A stretch of DNA of 64,000 nt, taken from the NCBI RefSeq assembly GCF_014191375.1, contig NZ_JACHWN010000002.1:558001-622000 (forward strand), written 5' to 3'. This document shows positions 12,387-24,336 of the stretch, piece by piece. Below the pieces are notes generated by a model. That model searched no databases. It was given only the letters and a program-made list of their open reading frames with translations, and was not told the DNA's origin. Source of the stretch: Mesorhizobium sp. RMAD-H1. GTDB lineage: Bacteria > Pseudomonadota > Alphaproteobacteria > Rhizobiales > Rhizobiaceae. Position 1 is the stretch's first letter; each line of letters starts with the position of its first letter. The position numbers and the translations under genes are program-made.

Positions 12387-13458
12387 TCCCCACCATGGTT
12401 CTTCCCCCCGAAGCAAACACCTGCTCGTAGACAGCCGTGATTGCCGCCGCTTCTTTTTCCAGCGGGAAATGCTCCCGCACATGAGCGAGCCCATTCTCGC
12501 CATGAATTGCGGCAAGATCAGGATCGGCGAGATAGCGGCGGATCGCCTCGCGCAGCGCCGCGCCGTCCCCCGCCGGCACCACTGCTCCGGTCCTGTCCGG
12601 CTCGATCATCTCGGCATAAGCCCCGGCATCGCTCGCCACGACAGCCGTGCGGGAGGCCATTGCCTCCAGCGGGGTCAGCCCGAACCCTTCGTTGCGCGAC
12701 GGCGCGACATAGAGCGAGAGCCGCCTGTACCAGACCTTGATATCGGGCACCTCGCCCAGGAACAGGATGCGGTCCGCAAGCCCGGCCTCGGCGATGCGCG
12801 CCCTCAGATCATTCTCGAAGCTTTTGTGCTCGGCCGTTGTCCGGCCGGTGATGATGGCCGTCCATTCCGGATAGTCCGGCAGGAGCGCGATCATCGCCTC
12901 GACGAAAAGATCCGTGCCCTTCTGATGGCGCACCCGGCCGAAACAGCCGATGGCATAGCGCCCCGGCAGGCCGGAAGCCGTGAATTCATCCTCCGCCGTC
13001 TGCGGCGGATGAAACCGCTTCGTATCGACACCATGCATGATGACGGTGTGCGGCACTTCCAGATAGCTGCCGGAACGCGCGCTGGTGGCGATGACCGCAT
13101 CCATGCGGCGGATCAGCCATTTGGTGAAAGGCTTGTGGTTGCGCTGGGCGGCGGAGGTGAAGACGAGGCGCAGCGGCATGCGAAGCAGGTCGCGCATGAT
13201 GACGCCCGCCACCATCTCGTTGTTGCGCCGCGCGTGCCAGATGCGGTGCGCGTACCGCTTCGGCCTTTGCCAGAGCTGCGGGAGCGACGACCAGCCGAGT
13301 TTCGGCAGGCCGTCCGGCAGGCCCGGCCCAAGCGTTGCGATCCCAAGGCCCAGCCGCCGCTGCAGCGGGATAAGCTGCACGATGGTCGAGGTCACACCGG
13401 AAAGCTGGCGCTTGAAATTGGGGGCGACGACCTCGACGCCGCTTATCCGTTCCGACAC
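12376..13458 (-). CDS. lpsB: LPS core glycosyltransferase (GT4), LpsB/LpcC-like
   Basis: A 360-residue GT-B fold transferase. The opening VEVVAPNFKRQLSGVTSTIV and the block RNEGFGLTPLEAMASRTAVV (donor-site E-x7-E, about residues 264-284) match rhizobial LpsB, a mannosyltransferase of the LPS core needed for symbiosis in Sinorhizobium. CFGRVRHQKGTDLF marks the start of the C-terminal donor domain. The gene starts nine bases after the greA stop, so they share a transcript; that greA-lpsB link is also seen in Sinorhizobium. Confidence 0.88.
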   Translation of the reverse strand: MSERISGVEVVAPNFKRQLSGVTSTIVQLIPLQRRLGLGIATLGPGLPDGLPKLGWSSLPQLWQRPKRYAHRIWHARRNNEMVAGVIMRDLLRMPLRLVFTSAAQRNHKPFTKWLIRRMDAVIATSARSGSYLEVPHTVIMHGVDTKRFHPPQTAEDEFTASGLPGRYAIGCFGRVRHQKGTDLFVEAMIALLPDYPEWTAIITGRTTAEHKSFENDLRARIAEAGLADRILFLGEVPDIKVWYRRLSLYVAPSRNEGFGLTPLEAMASRTAVVASDAGAYAEMIEPDRTGAVVPAGDGAALREAIRRYLADPDLAAIHGENGLAHVREHFPLEKEAAAITAVYEQVFASGGRTMVGNAS

Positions 13459-13467
13459 GTGCGCCGC

Positions 13468-13941
13468 TTAGGAATATCTGAGGGCGACGATCTCATAGGA
13501 GCGGGAGCCGCCGGGGGCGTTCACCTCGATCGTGTCGCCCTCGCCCTTGCCGATCAGCGCCCGGGCGATCGGCGAGGAGATGGAGATGCGGCCCTGCTTC
13601 ACATCTGCTTCCTGGTCGCCGACGATCTGGTAGACCTTCTCCTCTTCCGTATCCTCGTCGACCATGGTCACCGTGGCGCCGAATTTGATCTTGTCGCCCG
13701 AAAGCTTTGAAATATCGATGATCTCGGCCCGCGCGATGAGATCCTCGAGCTCGCCGATGCGGCCCTCATTGAGGCTCTGCGCTTCCTTGGCCGCATGGTA
13801 CTCCGCATTTTCAGAGAGATCGCCATGGGCGCGCGCTTCGGCGATCGCCTCGATGATGCGCGGCCGTTCCTCCTGTTGACGCCAGCGAAGCTCTTCCTTG
13901 AGCTTGTCGAAACCGCCTTGGGTCATCGGGAACTTTTCCAT
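13468..13941 (-). CDS. greA: Transcript cleavage factor GreA
   Basis: A 157-residue RNA-polymerase factor that enters the secondary channel and rescues backtracked complexes. The N-terminal coiled coil carries [20 protein letters not shown] with the catalytic acidic pair (D and E of GDLSENAEY, about residues 41-49); the C-terminal FKBP-like domain ends in [19 protein letters not shown] precedes the ATG at 13941. First gene of greA-lpsB-GT25. A terminator-like hairpin in its leader suggests attenuation. Confidence 0.97.
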   Translation of the reverse strand: MEKFPMTQGGFDKLKEELRWRQQEERPRIIEAIAEARAHGDLSENAEYHAAKEAQSLNEGRIGELEDLIARAEIIDISKLSGDKIKFGATVTMVDEDTEEEKVYQIVGDQEADVKQGRISISSPIARALIGKGEGDTIEVNAPGGSRSYEIVALRYS

Positions 13942-13992
13942 GCTCAGTCCTTTCCTCTGCCTATGCTGCGCCATTTGAGCGGCATTGAGACA

Positions 13993-14033
13993 CAAAAAGA
14001 AAACGGCCCCCGGAGCAAAGCTCCGGAACCGTT
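13993..14033 (-). terminator. Terminator-like hairpin in the greA leader (candidate attenuator)
   Basis: On the minus strand AACGG and CCGTT (14033-14029 and 14006-14002) enclose a 7-bp CCGGAGC/GCTCCGG stem with a TTT loop, followed by TTTTCTTTTTG. It lies 52-92 bases before the greA ATG and after the probable promoter, so it would end a roughly 45-50-nt leader RNA, in the way described for the GraL leader of Escherichia coli greA. Confidence 0.7.
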
Positions 14034-14050
14034 CAAATCGTCATCCCCAT

Positions 14051-14079
14051 AATATAGCATCGATCGCGACGATTTCACG
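14051..14079 (-). promoter_or_regulatory. Probable greA promoter
   Basis: On the minus strand TATATT (14056-14051) stands 17 bases after CGTGAA. Transcription would start near 14044, upstream of the leader hairpin. The -35 box is weak. Confidence 0.45.
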
Positions 14080-14170
14080 AAGAAAAAAATGAAAGCTTGG
14101 GAAGGCGCCAGCCCCGGTCTTCACGCAGCAGTGACTTGAAGCCGGCGCCGGCGCCGCTAGATTTGAAACC

Positions 14171-15307
14171 ATGACGAGCAGAACGACAATCATCCTTGCC
14201 GGCCTCGCCGCCCTTCTGTTTGCGGGTCCTTCATCCGCCGGCGCAGAGGAATTCGCCACCGAAAAGGTCAGGATCAGGGCCGAGGAGGTGGCGACCGGTC
14301 TCGACTCTCCGTGGAGCCTCGCCTTTCTTCCCGACGGCGCGCTGCTGGTGACCGAAAAGGCCGGCACTATGCGCATCGTCCGCGACGGCGAGGTTTCCGA
14401 TCCCATAGAGGGTGTACCGGAGGTTTGGAGCCGGGGCCAGGGCGGGCTGCTCGACGTGGCGCTTGCGCCGGATTTCCAGGAGAGCGGCACCATCTATTTC
14501 ACCTATTCGGAACCCGGTGATGGTGGGGCCGGCACCGCGATCGCCAGCGCCCGTCTTGAACAGACTGGCGAGGCGGCGCGCCTCAGCAATGTGAAAACCC
14601 TGTTCTCGACGAAGAAGAAGACCGGGCGCAGCCAGCACTTCGGCTCGCGCATCGTCATCGCCCCCGACGGCACGCTCTTCGTCACCTTCGGCGAGCGCGG
14701 CGATATGAACCGGGCCCAGGATCCGCAGGATCCGGCTGGATCGGTGCTGCGGATCAATGCCGATGGTTCGGCACCCCGGGACAACCCCTTTGCCGATGGC
14801 GGCAAGGCGCTGCCGCAGATCTGGTCGACGGGCCATCGCAACGCGCAAGGCGCGGCCTGGGACCCGCTCACCAATTCGCTTTGGATCACCGAGCACGGCC
14901 CGCGCGGCGGCGACGAGGTCAACCGCCCCGAGGCCGGCAAGAATTACGGCTGGCCCGTGATCGGCTATGGCCGTCACTATTCCGGGGGCAAGATCGGCGT
15001 CGGCACGTCGGCCGAAGGTTACGAGCAGCCGCTTTACTACTGGGATCCGTCGATCGCGCCCTCCGGCCTTGCCATCTATGACGGCGAGATGTTCCCCGAA
15101 TGGAAGGGCGATCTGCTGGCGGGCGCGCTGAAATATCAGATGCTGGTGCGCCTCGATCGTGACGATGACGCCCACATCGTCGGCGAAGAGCGGATGTTCC
15201 GGAACAAGTTCGGCCGCATCCGCGACGTGCGCGTCGCCCCCGACGGGTCGGTCTATCTCCTGCCGGACGGCAACGGCGCGTCGATCATAAGACTGTCGCG
15301 CGCCTGA
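14171..15307 (+). CDS. PQQ-type aldose sugar dehydrogenase (YliI/Asd-like), secreted
   Basis: A 378-residue periplasmic beta-propeller protein of the glucose/sorbosone dehydrogenase family, which oxidises aldose sugars with PQQ. Residues 1-25 form a signal peptide ending GAEEF. Typical blocks are VATGLDSPWSLAFLPDG (about 41-57), RGQGGLLDVALAPDF, STGHRNAQGAAWD and EHGPRGGDEVNRPEAGKNYG. No good ribosome site is seen before the ATG. Its stop touches the stop of the convergent DUF1176 gene with no base between. Confidence 0.9.
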   Translation: MTSRTTIILAGLAALLFAGPSSAGAEEFATEKVRIRAEEVATGLDSPWSLAFLPDGALLVTEKAGTMRIVRDGEVSDPIEGVPEVWSRGQGGLLDVALAPDFQESGTIYFTYSEPGDGGAGTAIASARLEQTGEAARLSNVKTLFSTKKKTGRSQHFGSRIVIAPDGTLFVTFGERGDMNRAQDPQDPAGSVLRINADGSAPRDNPFADGGKALPQIWSTGHRNAQGAAWDPLTNSLWITEHGPRGGDEVNRPEAGKNYGWPVIGYGRHYSGGKIGVGTSAEGYEQPLYYWDPSIAPSGLAIYDGEMFPEWKGDLLAGALKYQMLVRLDRDDDAHIVGEERMFRNKFGRIRDVRVAPDGSVYLLPDGNGASIIRLSRA

Positions 15308-16375
15308 TCATTTCTTCAACGGCCAGTTTGCGGGCCAGTTTTCCGGACCGCCGGCATCGTTGCCGTCGCACTCGCCCTTGCTGCGCGATTGCATGAGCAC
15401 GAAGGCGATCCCGTCCTCATCCGTTTTATTCGCCTTCCACACATTATAGACGCCGCAATCGCCAAGGCCGCGCCCCCTGAAGAAGGCGGTCAGCGTCCGG
15501 GTCTCCTGGTTCCAGTCGATGTTCCAGGCAGTCGCGGTCGTCGTCGGCCCCTCGTCGCCCATCACCGGCAGCGCCAGCGGGGTCACCCGTCCGCCCTGCT
15601 CCTGGTAGAACACATAGGGCTGGTTATAGGCCCCGCCCGCCCCGCAGGGCAGCCCCATCAGCATGCGATCGCCGATCTTGGCGGCAAAACCGCCCACGGT
15701 GGCGAATCGGTCGGCATCGATGTCGCCACAGGCTGCATTCTGGCCGGTGAAATCCGCGCGGATCGGCTGCGGTATCTTGTCGAAACTGTCGATCGCGGTG
15801 ACTTGAGGCGCCGGTGCCGGCGGCTTGTCGCCCTTTGACTGCAGGGCATCCGCCGTCCCGACGCGCCCCTGCGTCTCGTCCATGAAGATCAGCCCGCCGA
15901 CAAAGCCGGAAAGCGAGAAATCCGCCTTCAGCGGCCCTTCCCTGGTCTGCAGCCGCACCTCCGCCTTGCTTCCCGCCTTCATGGCGTCGATCAGCTTCGC
16001 CATGTCAGCCTTGTCGGCATAACGATACTCGCCGCTTTCGCTGTTCCGCGTGAATGCGGAAGCGGGAATATCCAGCACCTGCTTGCCGTCCACCGAAATA
16101 CCGACCGTCGATTGCGGCGCCAGTTCGGCCGTGCCAAGCACCAGCGCCGGCGGCGTTCCAGGGCCGGCGGCGCGCTCGATCGACAGCGCATAGAGCCCCT
16201 GCACCTCGTTCTGCCAGGAGGAAAGCGTGCAGGTCTGGACGAAGTCGCAGTTTACGGAAACATCACGCACTTTCTTATAGGCGGCAAAGGCCGGCAAAGC
16301 GACGCCGGTCGCCAGAACCGCGGCGGCAAGCGCAGCCGGGGCGATGCGCATCAACCTGATTTTATCCGGGATCAT
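15308..16375 (-). CDS. DUF1176 exported protein
   Basis: A 355-residue protein with a signal peptide (about residues 1-32, ending ALPAFA). It matches the pattern of DUF1176 proteins, with cysteines in VNCDFVQTC, AACGD, LPCGAGGAYNQP and CGVYNVW that could form disulfides in the periplasm. GAGGAAAGG precedes the ATG at 16375; the frame remains open far upstream but without protein-like content. Function unknown. Confidence 0.82.
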   Translation of the reverse strand: MIPDKIRLMRIAPAALAAAVLATGVALPAFAAYKKVRDVSVNCDFVQTCTLSSWQNEVQGLYALSIERAAGPGTPPALVLGTAELAPQSTVGISVDGKQVLDIPASAFTRNSESGEYRYADKADMAKLIDAMKAGSKAEVRLQTREGPLKADFSLSGFVGGLIFMDETQGRVGTADALQSKGDKPPAPAPQVTAIDSFDKIPQPIRADFTGQNAACGDIDADRFATVGGFAAKIGDRMLMGLPCGAGGAYNQPYVFYQEQGGRVTPLALPVMGDEGPTTTATAWNIDWNQETRTLTAFFRGRGLGDCGVYNVWKANKTDEDGIAFVLMQSRSKGECDGNDAGGPENWPANWPLKK

Positions 16376-16540
16376 TCGCCTTTCCTCGATTGTTTCTCCA
16401 GGGCGGACCTGCCCCTGCCACGCCGGCACTTGCCCAAGCGATTCGCAATGGCTAAGCCTCGGGGGCAATTTAGCGCAAACAATGAAACAGGCGGTTACTC
16501 CGACAGGGGTTCCGCCTGAAAGCCGTCCAGGGAGTTCGAA

Positions 16541-17431
16541 ATGCCGCGCACCCGCGCCAATCTTGTTCTTCTCCTCGCCGGCGCGATCTGGGGACTGGGC
16601 TTCGTCGCGCAATCCACGGCAATGGCCAGCATCGGGCCGATGATCTTCATCGGCCTGCGCTTCGTCCTCGCGACGCTGACCGTGCTTCCCCTCGCCCTTC
16701 GTGAGGCCCGGCGGGCGCCGAAGGCGCTGAAGTCCTCCGATCATTTCGGCTTTCTCTTCATCGGCCTGATATTGTTCGCCGGCATCGCCGCGCAGCAGAT
16801 CGGCATGATGACGACATCCGTCACCAATGCGGGTTTCCTGACCGGGCTTTACGTGGTGATGGTGCCGCTTGTCGGGATCATCCTGTTCCGCCACTGGCCC
16901 CATCCGGTCATCTGGCCATGCGCACTTGCCGCGCTCACCGGCATCTGGCTGCTTTCCGGCGGCGCGCTCAGCGCCCTGGTGCCAGGCGACTGGATGGTCA
17001 TCCTCGGCGCCCTGTTCTGGGCGCTGCAGGTGCTTTTCATCACGCGCTACGCCAACCGCACCGGCAGGCCGCTGACGCTCTGCGCGGTCCAGTTCGCCTT
17101 CTGCGCCGCCCTCGGGCTCGCTCTCGGACTGGTGCAGGAAGGCATTGACTGGACGGCCGTGCGGGCTGCCGCGCCGGAAATCCTCTTCACCGGGATCTTC
17201 TCCTCGGGCATCGCCTTCACGCTGCAGGCCATCGGCCAGCGCTACACGACAGCGCCGCAGGCGGCGATCTTCCTGTCGTCGGAAGCGCTTTTTGCCGCCC
17301 TTTTCGGCGCCATCCTGCTGGGCGAACGCCTGCCGTCCACCGGCCTTGCCGGCTGCGTGCTGATCTTCGCCGCCATGCTCGCCGTCGAGCTCATCCCGAT
17401 GCTGCGCGAGCGCCGCGTCAAGCCCTCCTGA
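16541..17431 (+). CDS. EamA/DMT-superfamily exporter
   Basis: A 296-residue inner-membrane protein with about ten membrane segments in two EamA repeats (residues about 7-140 and 150-285). Members export amino acids or other metabolites; the substrate is unknown. GGGAG lies eight bases ahead of the ATG. Its stop is three bases from the stop of the convergent DUF486 gene. Confidence 0.9.
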   Translation: MPRTRANLVLLLAGAIWGLGFVAQSTAMASIGPMIFIGLRFVLATLTVLPLALREARRAPKALKSSDHFGFLFIGLILFAGIAAQQIGMMTTSVTNAGFLTGLYVVMVPLVGIILFRHWPHPVIWPCALAALTGIWLLSGGALSALVPGDWMVILGALFWALQVLFITRYANRTGRPLTLCAVQFAFCAALGLALGLVQEGIDWTAVRAAAPEILFTGIFSSGIAFTLQAIGQRYTTAPQAAIFLSSEALFAALFGAILLGERLPSTGLAGCVLIFAAMLAVELIPMLRERRVKPS

Positions 17432-17434
17432 AAA

Positions 17435-17785
17435 TCAGGCCCTGAAGATCAGTGTCGCGCCGCAGGCGATCAGCGCGAAACCGATCAGGTGCTGCCAGGT
17501 CAGCGGCTCCTTGAGATAAAGCACCGAGAAAGCCACGAAGACGGTCAGGGTGATCACCTCCTGGATCGTCTTCAATTGCGCCGTCGAATAGACCTCATGC
17601 CCGATGCGGTTGGCGGGAACCGCGAAGCAATATTCCACCAGGGCGATGCCCCAGCTGACCAGGATCACGGCGATCAGCGGAACCTTGGTGAACTTGAGAT
17701 GTCCGTACCAGGCGAACGTCATGAAGACGTTGGAGGCGACGAGCATCAGGATGGGCAGAATGGAAGGCGATAGAAGCACCCGCAT
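17435..17785 (-). CDS. DUF486 small membrane protein
   Basis: A 116-residue protein with four predicted membrane segments, like a single DMT/EmrE-type repeat. LASNVFMTFAWYGHLKF-like opening and EVITLTVFVAFSVLYLKEPL near the end are typical of DUF486. ATG 17785 gives the usual length; the frame opens further to 17845. Function unknown. Confidence 0.85.
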   Translation of the reverse strand: MRVLLSPSILPILMLVASNVFMTFAWYGHLKFTKVPLIAVILVSWGIALVEYCFAVPANRIGHEVYSTAQLKTIQEVITLTVFVAFSVLYLKEPLTWQHLIGFALIACGATLIFRA

Positions 17786-18026
17786 AGGCGTCCTGCAAGA
17801 AATGAGAAAGCCGCGCCATTGGACGATGAGCGACGGCAAAAGCAAGAGCTAAGATCAGCAAGTGAGCCCCTGCCGCGACGATTTCAGGGCGATGCCGCTT
17901 TTCCGACACAGCCCTTAACAACAGCGCTGACTCTTCCTTTACGCTTGCCCTTTAACGTCGCCCTCCACTGCCGCCCTCGATGTGGAGCATGCGCCTGCCC
18001 CGGGGCGCTCGATGGAAGTAACGGAC

Positions 18027-18794
18027 ATGAGTATCGCGTTGTCCCAGCCCCGCCGCCTTGTCGCGCTTATGGCCGTCTGCGCCACCGTCTTCACCGCCTC
18101 GTGCTCGCGCGAGACGGTGCGTCGCCCGCAGGCCGATGTCGGCATGTCGCTTTCGGCGCCGGTAGAAGAGGACCAGAGCTACGGTTTCCTGCCGCCGCTC
18201 GAAAATCCGGTCACCGCGGGCCAGAACATCTACGCGCAATCCTCCGCCGAGATGGCTTGCCGCCTGCGCCTGAAGCGGCTCGGCGTCGTCTTCACCGAGC
18301 TGCCGCCCATCGATGACGGCGGCTCCTGCCGCGTCGACAATCCCATTCTGGTCTCGGGCTTTGCCGGTGGCGCGATCGACTTCAAGCCCGCCGCCAAGCT
18401 CAATTGCGCCGTGACCGAGGCTTTCGCCCGCTGGATCAAGGGCGATCTCGTTCCGGCGACGCGCTTCCGCTATTTCTCCGGCGTCAACACCATCTACAAT
18501 GCCGGCGGATATTCCTGCCGCACCATGAATCACCGGCGCGGCGCCAGGATGTCGGAACATTCGCGCGGCAACGCCATCGACGTCACCCGTATCGTGCTCA
18601 ACAATGGCACACAGGTGAAGGTGCACAAGCCCGGCCTGTTCTCCTTCCGCGAGCGCGGACTGCTCAATCGCGTCCGCGCCGAAGCCTGCGATTATTTCAC
18701 CACCGTGCTCGGACCGGGCTATAATTATGCCCACAGGGATCACTTCCACTTCGATCTCATGCATCGGCGCAATGGCTATCGCGCCTGCCGATAA
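18027..18794 (+). CDS. Extensin-like (VanY/MepA-fold) lipoprotein
   Basis: A 255-residue lipoprotein with lipobox TASC (cysteine near residue 26). The C-terminal half is the extensin-like domain found widely in alphaproteobacteria, with SEHSRGNAIDV and HRDHFHFDL supplying the H-x6-D and H-x-H metal ligands of D-Ala-D-Ala peptidase-like folds, so a cell-wall peptidase role is likely. GGAAG stands eight bases before ATG 18027. Monocistronic. Confidence 0.87.
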   Translation: MSIALSQPRRLVALMAVCATVFTASCSRETVRRPQADVGMSLSAPVEEDQSYGFLPPLENPVTAGQNIYAQSSAEMACRLRLKRLGVVFTELPPIDDGGSCRVDNPILVSGFAGGAIDFKPAAKLNCAVTEAFARWIKGDLVPATRFRYFSGVNTIYNAGGYSCRTMNHRRGARMSEHSRGNAIDVTRIVLNNGTQVKVHKPGLFSFRERGLLNRVRAEACDYFTTVLGPGYNYAHRDHFHFDLMHRRNGYRACR

Positions 18795-18830
18795 CGATTC
18801 GGAAACAGCCATTTGGCGGGGGAAGCTGAA

Positions 18831-19238
18831 TCAGGTTGTCAGCGTCTCTGTCACCGGCGGCACAGGTGTTGGCTTTCCGTTCTTGTCGAGGGCGACCATG
18901 ACAAATTCCGCGCTGGTGACGAGTTCCATCTTGAGCGTGAGATAACGCTGCGCCCAGGCTTCCACCTTCAGCGTGATCGAGGTGCGCCCGACGCGGATGA
19001 TATCGGTATAGACGCAGAGCGTATCGCCGATCTTCACCGGCTTGGCGAAGGACATTTCCTTCACGGCGGCGGTCACCACCCGTCCCTGCGCCCGTTCTGC
19101 CGCGCGGATCCCGCAGGAGGAATCCATCTGCGCCATCACCCAGCCGCCGAAGATGTCCCCCGCCGCGTTGGCATCGCGCGGCATTGCCTGGGTGCGTAGC
19201 GTGAGTATCCCCGTGGGGTGTACCTCTTGCGTCGTCAT
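18831..19238 (-). CDS. YciA-type hot-dog acyl-CoA thioesterase
   Basis: A 135-residue single hot-dog domain that hydrolyses acyl-CoA esters. DANAAGDIFGGWVMAQMD (about residues 22-39) is the family signature with the catalytic aspartate near DIFGG. AGAAGGA precedes ATG 19238. Convergent with the extensin-like gene. Confidence 0.9.
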   Translation of the reverse strand: MTTQEVHPTGILTLRTQAMPRDANAAGDIFGGWVMAQMDSSCGIRAAERAQGRVVTAAVKEMSFAKPVKIGDTLCVYTDIIRVGRTSITLKVEAWAQRYLTLKMELVTSAEFVMVALDKNGKPTPVPPVTETLTT

Positions 19239-19483
19239 CACTCGTCCTTCTCGTCGATATGGGCGTTTCAGAATCGCGCCCTCGACGGCCATGATGATGC
19301 AGGGGAGAACGGCTGAGAAGCGCTTTGTATGGGCATGAACCCGGCAGGTGTATGCCGGAAGCAACACTGCCCCGGCGCACTGCACCCACCAGTGGATAAC
19401 GACGCGGTAGCTGGTTGCGGTGCCGGCCGATTGCTGGTTTTGTGCATGCACGTCAAGACTGCAGGACGGCACCAGGACAACTG

Positions 19484-20644
19484 ATGACGATCGCACGAAT
19501 TTCCGCGCTTTTGCTTACCGTGCTGCTCCTGGCGGGATGCGGAGGCCCGCGCGCCGTCCTTTGGCTCGGACCGAACAGCACCGACATCGTGGTCGACACG
19601 GCGGCAAAACCGGCGGCCGTCGTGCCGATTTATGTCGCTACCAGCCGCCAGCGCTCTGACGATCTGTCCCTGCCTTACAATGCCAAGCGCTCGCTTACCC
19701 TCAATTTCGCGCGCGTCGATGTCGGCATTCCACCCGCGCACAAGAGCGGATTCGTCGAATCGACCGGCTACAAGCCCAACCCGGCCAAGAATTTCGCCGC
19801 CGTCGCCTTCCAGCCATATGACAACAGCAAGGTCTTCCTTGAAAAGCTGAACGCCGCTCTTGCAGCCCGCCCCGCCGACGAACAGGAAATCCTGCTTTTC
19901 GTGCATGGCTACAACAATAATTTCGCTGACAGCACGTTCCGCGAGGCCCAGTTCGTCCACGACTACGGCTTCAAATCGGTTGCCGTTCATTATGCCTGGC
20001 CCTCGGGCGGTGCGCTCGGCCTCTACGCCTATGACCGCGACAGCGCCAATTTCGCCCGCGACGGGCTGGCCGAACTGCTCGAGATCGTCAGCCGGACCAA
20101 GGCCAAGCATATCCTTCTGGTCGGCCACTCCATGGGCACCCTGGTGGTCATGGAAGCCCTGCGCACCCTCGCCATCTCCGGCAAGCGCGAGCCGATCGAC
20201 CGGCTGACCGGCGTCATGCTCGCCGCCCCCGATATCGATGTGGACGTGTTCCAGGAGCAGGTAAGGGATATCGGCAAGCTGCCCCGCCCCTTCGCCGTCC
20301 TGGTTTCCAGGGAAGACAAGGCGCTCAATATCTCCGGACGCATCACCGGCGGCCATCCCCGTGTCGGCGACGGCTCCAGCATCCAGATGCTGCGGGACAA
20401 TGGGATTGCCGTGCTCGATCTTTCCGCCGTCGACGGCGGCAGCCACGACGTGTTCGCCTCCTCGCCGACCCTGATGACGCTCGTGCGCCGGGGCGGACTG
20501 ACCGAGCGCACGCTGGAGGGCGAGGGTCCGACTGCCGGCGAGGCTATTCTCGCCGACGGCACCTCGGTCATCCAGGGGGCCGCCTCGCTGGTGATCTACC
20601 TGCCCGTGCGCATCCTGACCGCCGCCGCCGAGCTGCCGCGATGA
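19484..20644 (+). CDS. Alpha/beta-hydrolase (DUF900) lipoprotein
   Basis: A 386-residue lipoprotein (lipobox LLAGC, cysteine near residue 18). The hydrolase core shows LLFVHGYNNNF (oxyanion region, about residue 140) and the nucleophile elbow LVGHSMGTLV (about 221-230); the acid and histidine would be in DKALNISGR and GGSHDVFAS. DUF900 proteins are esterase-like; the substrate is unknown. AGGA precedes ATG 19484. Confidence 0.87.
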   Translation: MTIARISALLLTVLLLAGCGGPRAVLWLGPNSTDIVVDTAAKPAAVVPIYVATSRQRSDDLSLPYNAKRSLTLNFARVDVGIPPAHKSGFVESTGYKPNPAKNFAAVAFQPYDNSKVFLEKLNAALAARPADEQEILLFVHGYNNNFADSTFREAQFVHDYGFKSVAVHYAWPSGGALGLYAYDRDSANFARDGLAELLEIVSRTKAKHILLVGHSMGTLVVMEALRTLAISGKREPIDRLTGVMLAAPDIDVDVFQEQVRDIGKLPRPFAVLVSREDKALNISGRITGGHPRVGDGSSIQMLRDNGIAVLDLSAVDGGSHDVFASSPTLMTLVRRGGLTERTLEGEGPTAGEAILADGTSVIQGAASLVIYLPVRILTAAAELPR

Positions 20645-20793
20645 GTCATGGCAGCGCGGCTGAAGCCGGATATCAATAGAAGCCGCCATCGCCAGGAAAT
20701 GATTCGGCAATCGAAGGCCTTGATCGCTATTCCTCCTGTATCGGCCGGCTGGAACATTCGTCCGCAGCCGACGTTATCGTTGCGGAGGGATGG

Positions 20794-21345
20794 ATGGCTG
20801 TAGCAACACGGAGCATATCCATGAGAACACTCTTGAGAACCGCCGTCCTGGCGGCAGGCGTGCTGGCCACCGGCGCCGCACAGGCAGCCACCGCGCTGGT
20901 CACCACGGACCTGAACGTACGCGCCGGGCCAGGGACGCGCTATGCCCCGCTCGGCACGCTTCCCAATGGCGCACGGGTCAATGTGAGAGGTTGCACATCG
21001 GGCTATGGCTGGTGCCGGGTCGATTATGGCGGCCTGTCCGGCTGGGCTTCCTCCCGCTATCTCGCCACCCGTCAGGGATCGGCCGGCTATTCCGACGATT
21101 TCGGCCGCTCGGCCGCTGCCATCGGCATTCCGCTGATCGCCGGCGTTATCATCGGCTCGGCTTTGAACGACGATGATGACGACTGGTACCGCGACCGCTG
21201 GCATCGCCGGCATTGGCACCGTGACCGCTGGGACGGTCCGCGCTGGCGGGATCGGCCACGCTGGCGCGATCGCGACTGGCGGGATCGCGGTGACTGGCAT
21301 CGCCGCACTTGGCGCCGCCCGCCGAATATGGACGGCCCCCGTTGA
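20794..21345 (+). CDS. Secreted SH3b-domain protein with Trp/Arg/Asp-rich tail
   Basis: A 183-residue exported protein: signal peptide to about residue 31 (GAAQA), an SH3b domain (TTDLNVRAGPGTRYAPLGTL to GWASSRYL, about 37-91), a hydrophobic glycine segment, then a low-complexity tail of repeated WRDR/RDRW words (about 130-175). SH3b domains often bind peptidoglycan. ATG 20794 has GGAGGG five bases upstream; ATG 20821 is also possible and gives a shorter signal peptide. Confidence 0.85.
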   Translation: MAVATRSISMRTLLRTAVLAAGVLATGAAQAATALVTTDLNVRAGPGTRYAPLGTLPNGARVNVRGCTSGYGWCRVDYGGLSGWASSRYLATRQGSAGYSDDFGRSAAAIGIPLIAGVIIGSALNDDDDDWYRDRWHRRHWHRDRWDGPRWRDRPRWRDRDWRDRGDWHRRTWRRPPNMDGPR

Positions 21346-21361
21346 GGGTCTTGCGCGAACG

Positions 21362-21395
21362 CAGGCTCTCCTGACACCATAATGTCAGGAGAGCC
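21362..21395. other. Perfect 14-bp hairpin between the SH3 gene and uvrB
   Basis: AGGCTCTCCTGACA and its exact complement close the loop CCATAA. It lies 17 bases after the SH3 gene stop and 78 bases before uvrB. No T-run follows, so it may be a Rho-aided or stabilising 3' hairpin, or part of the uvrB leader. Confidence 0.6.
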
Positions 21396-21472
21396 TCGTG
21401 TAGCGGAAGGTGCGGGGCGCTTTTGGCCCGCGCGCCCTTTTCATTTCTCCTGACTCTCTCCATATTGCAGCC

Positions 21473-24307
<2,835 letters not shown>

Positions 24308-24336
24308 GCCCCGCTCCGTCAAGAGGCCGAAGAAAG

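Noticed and set aside
21346-21472. LexA box ahead of uvrB
   Set aside because: No GTTC-N7-GTTC or GAAC-N7-GAAC was found; the nearest GAAC has no partner at the right distance.
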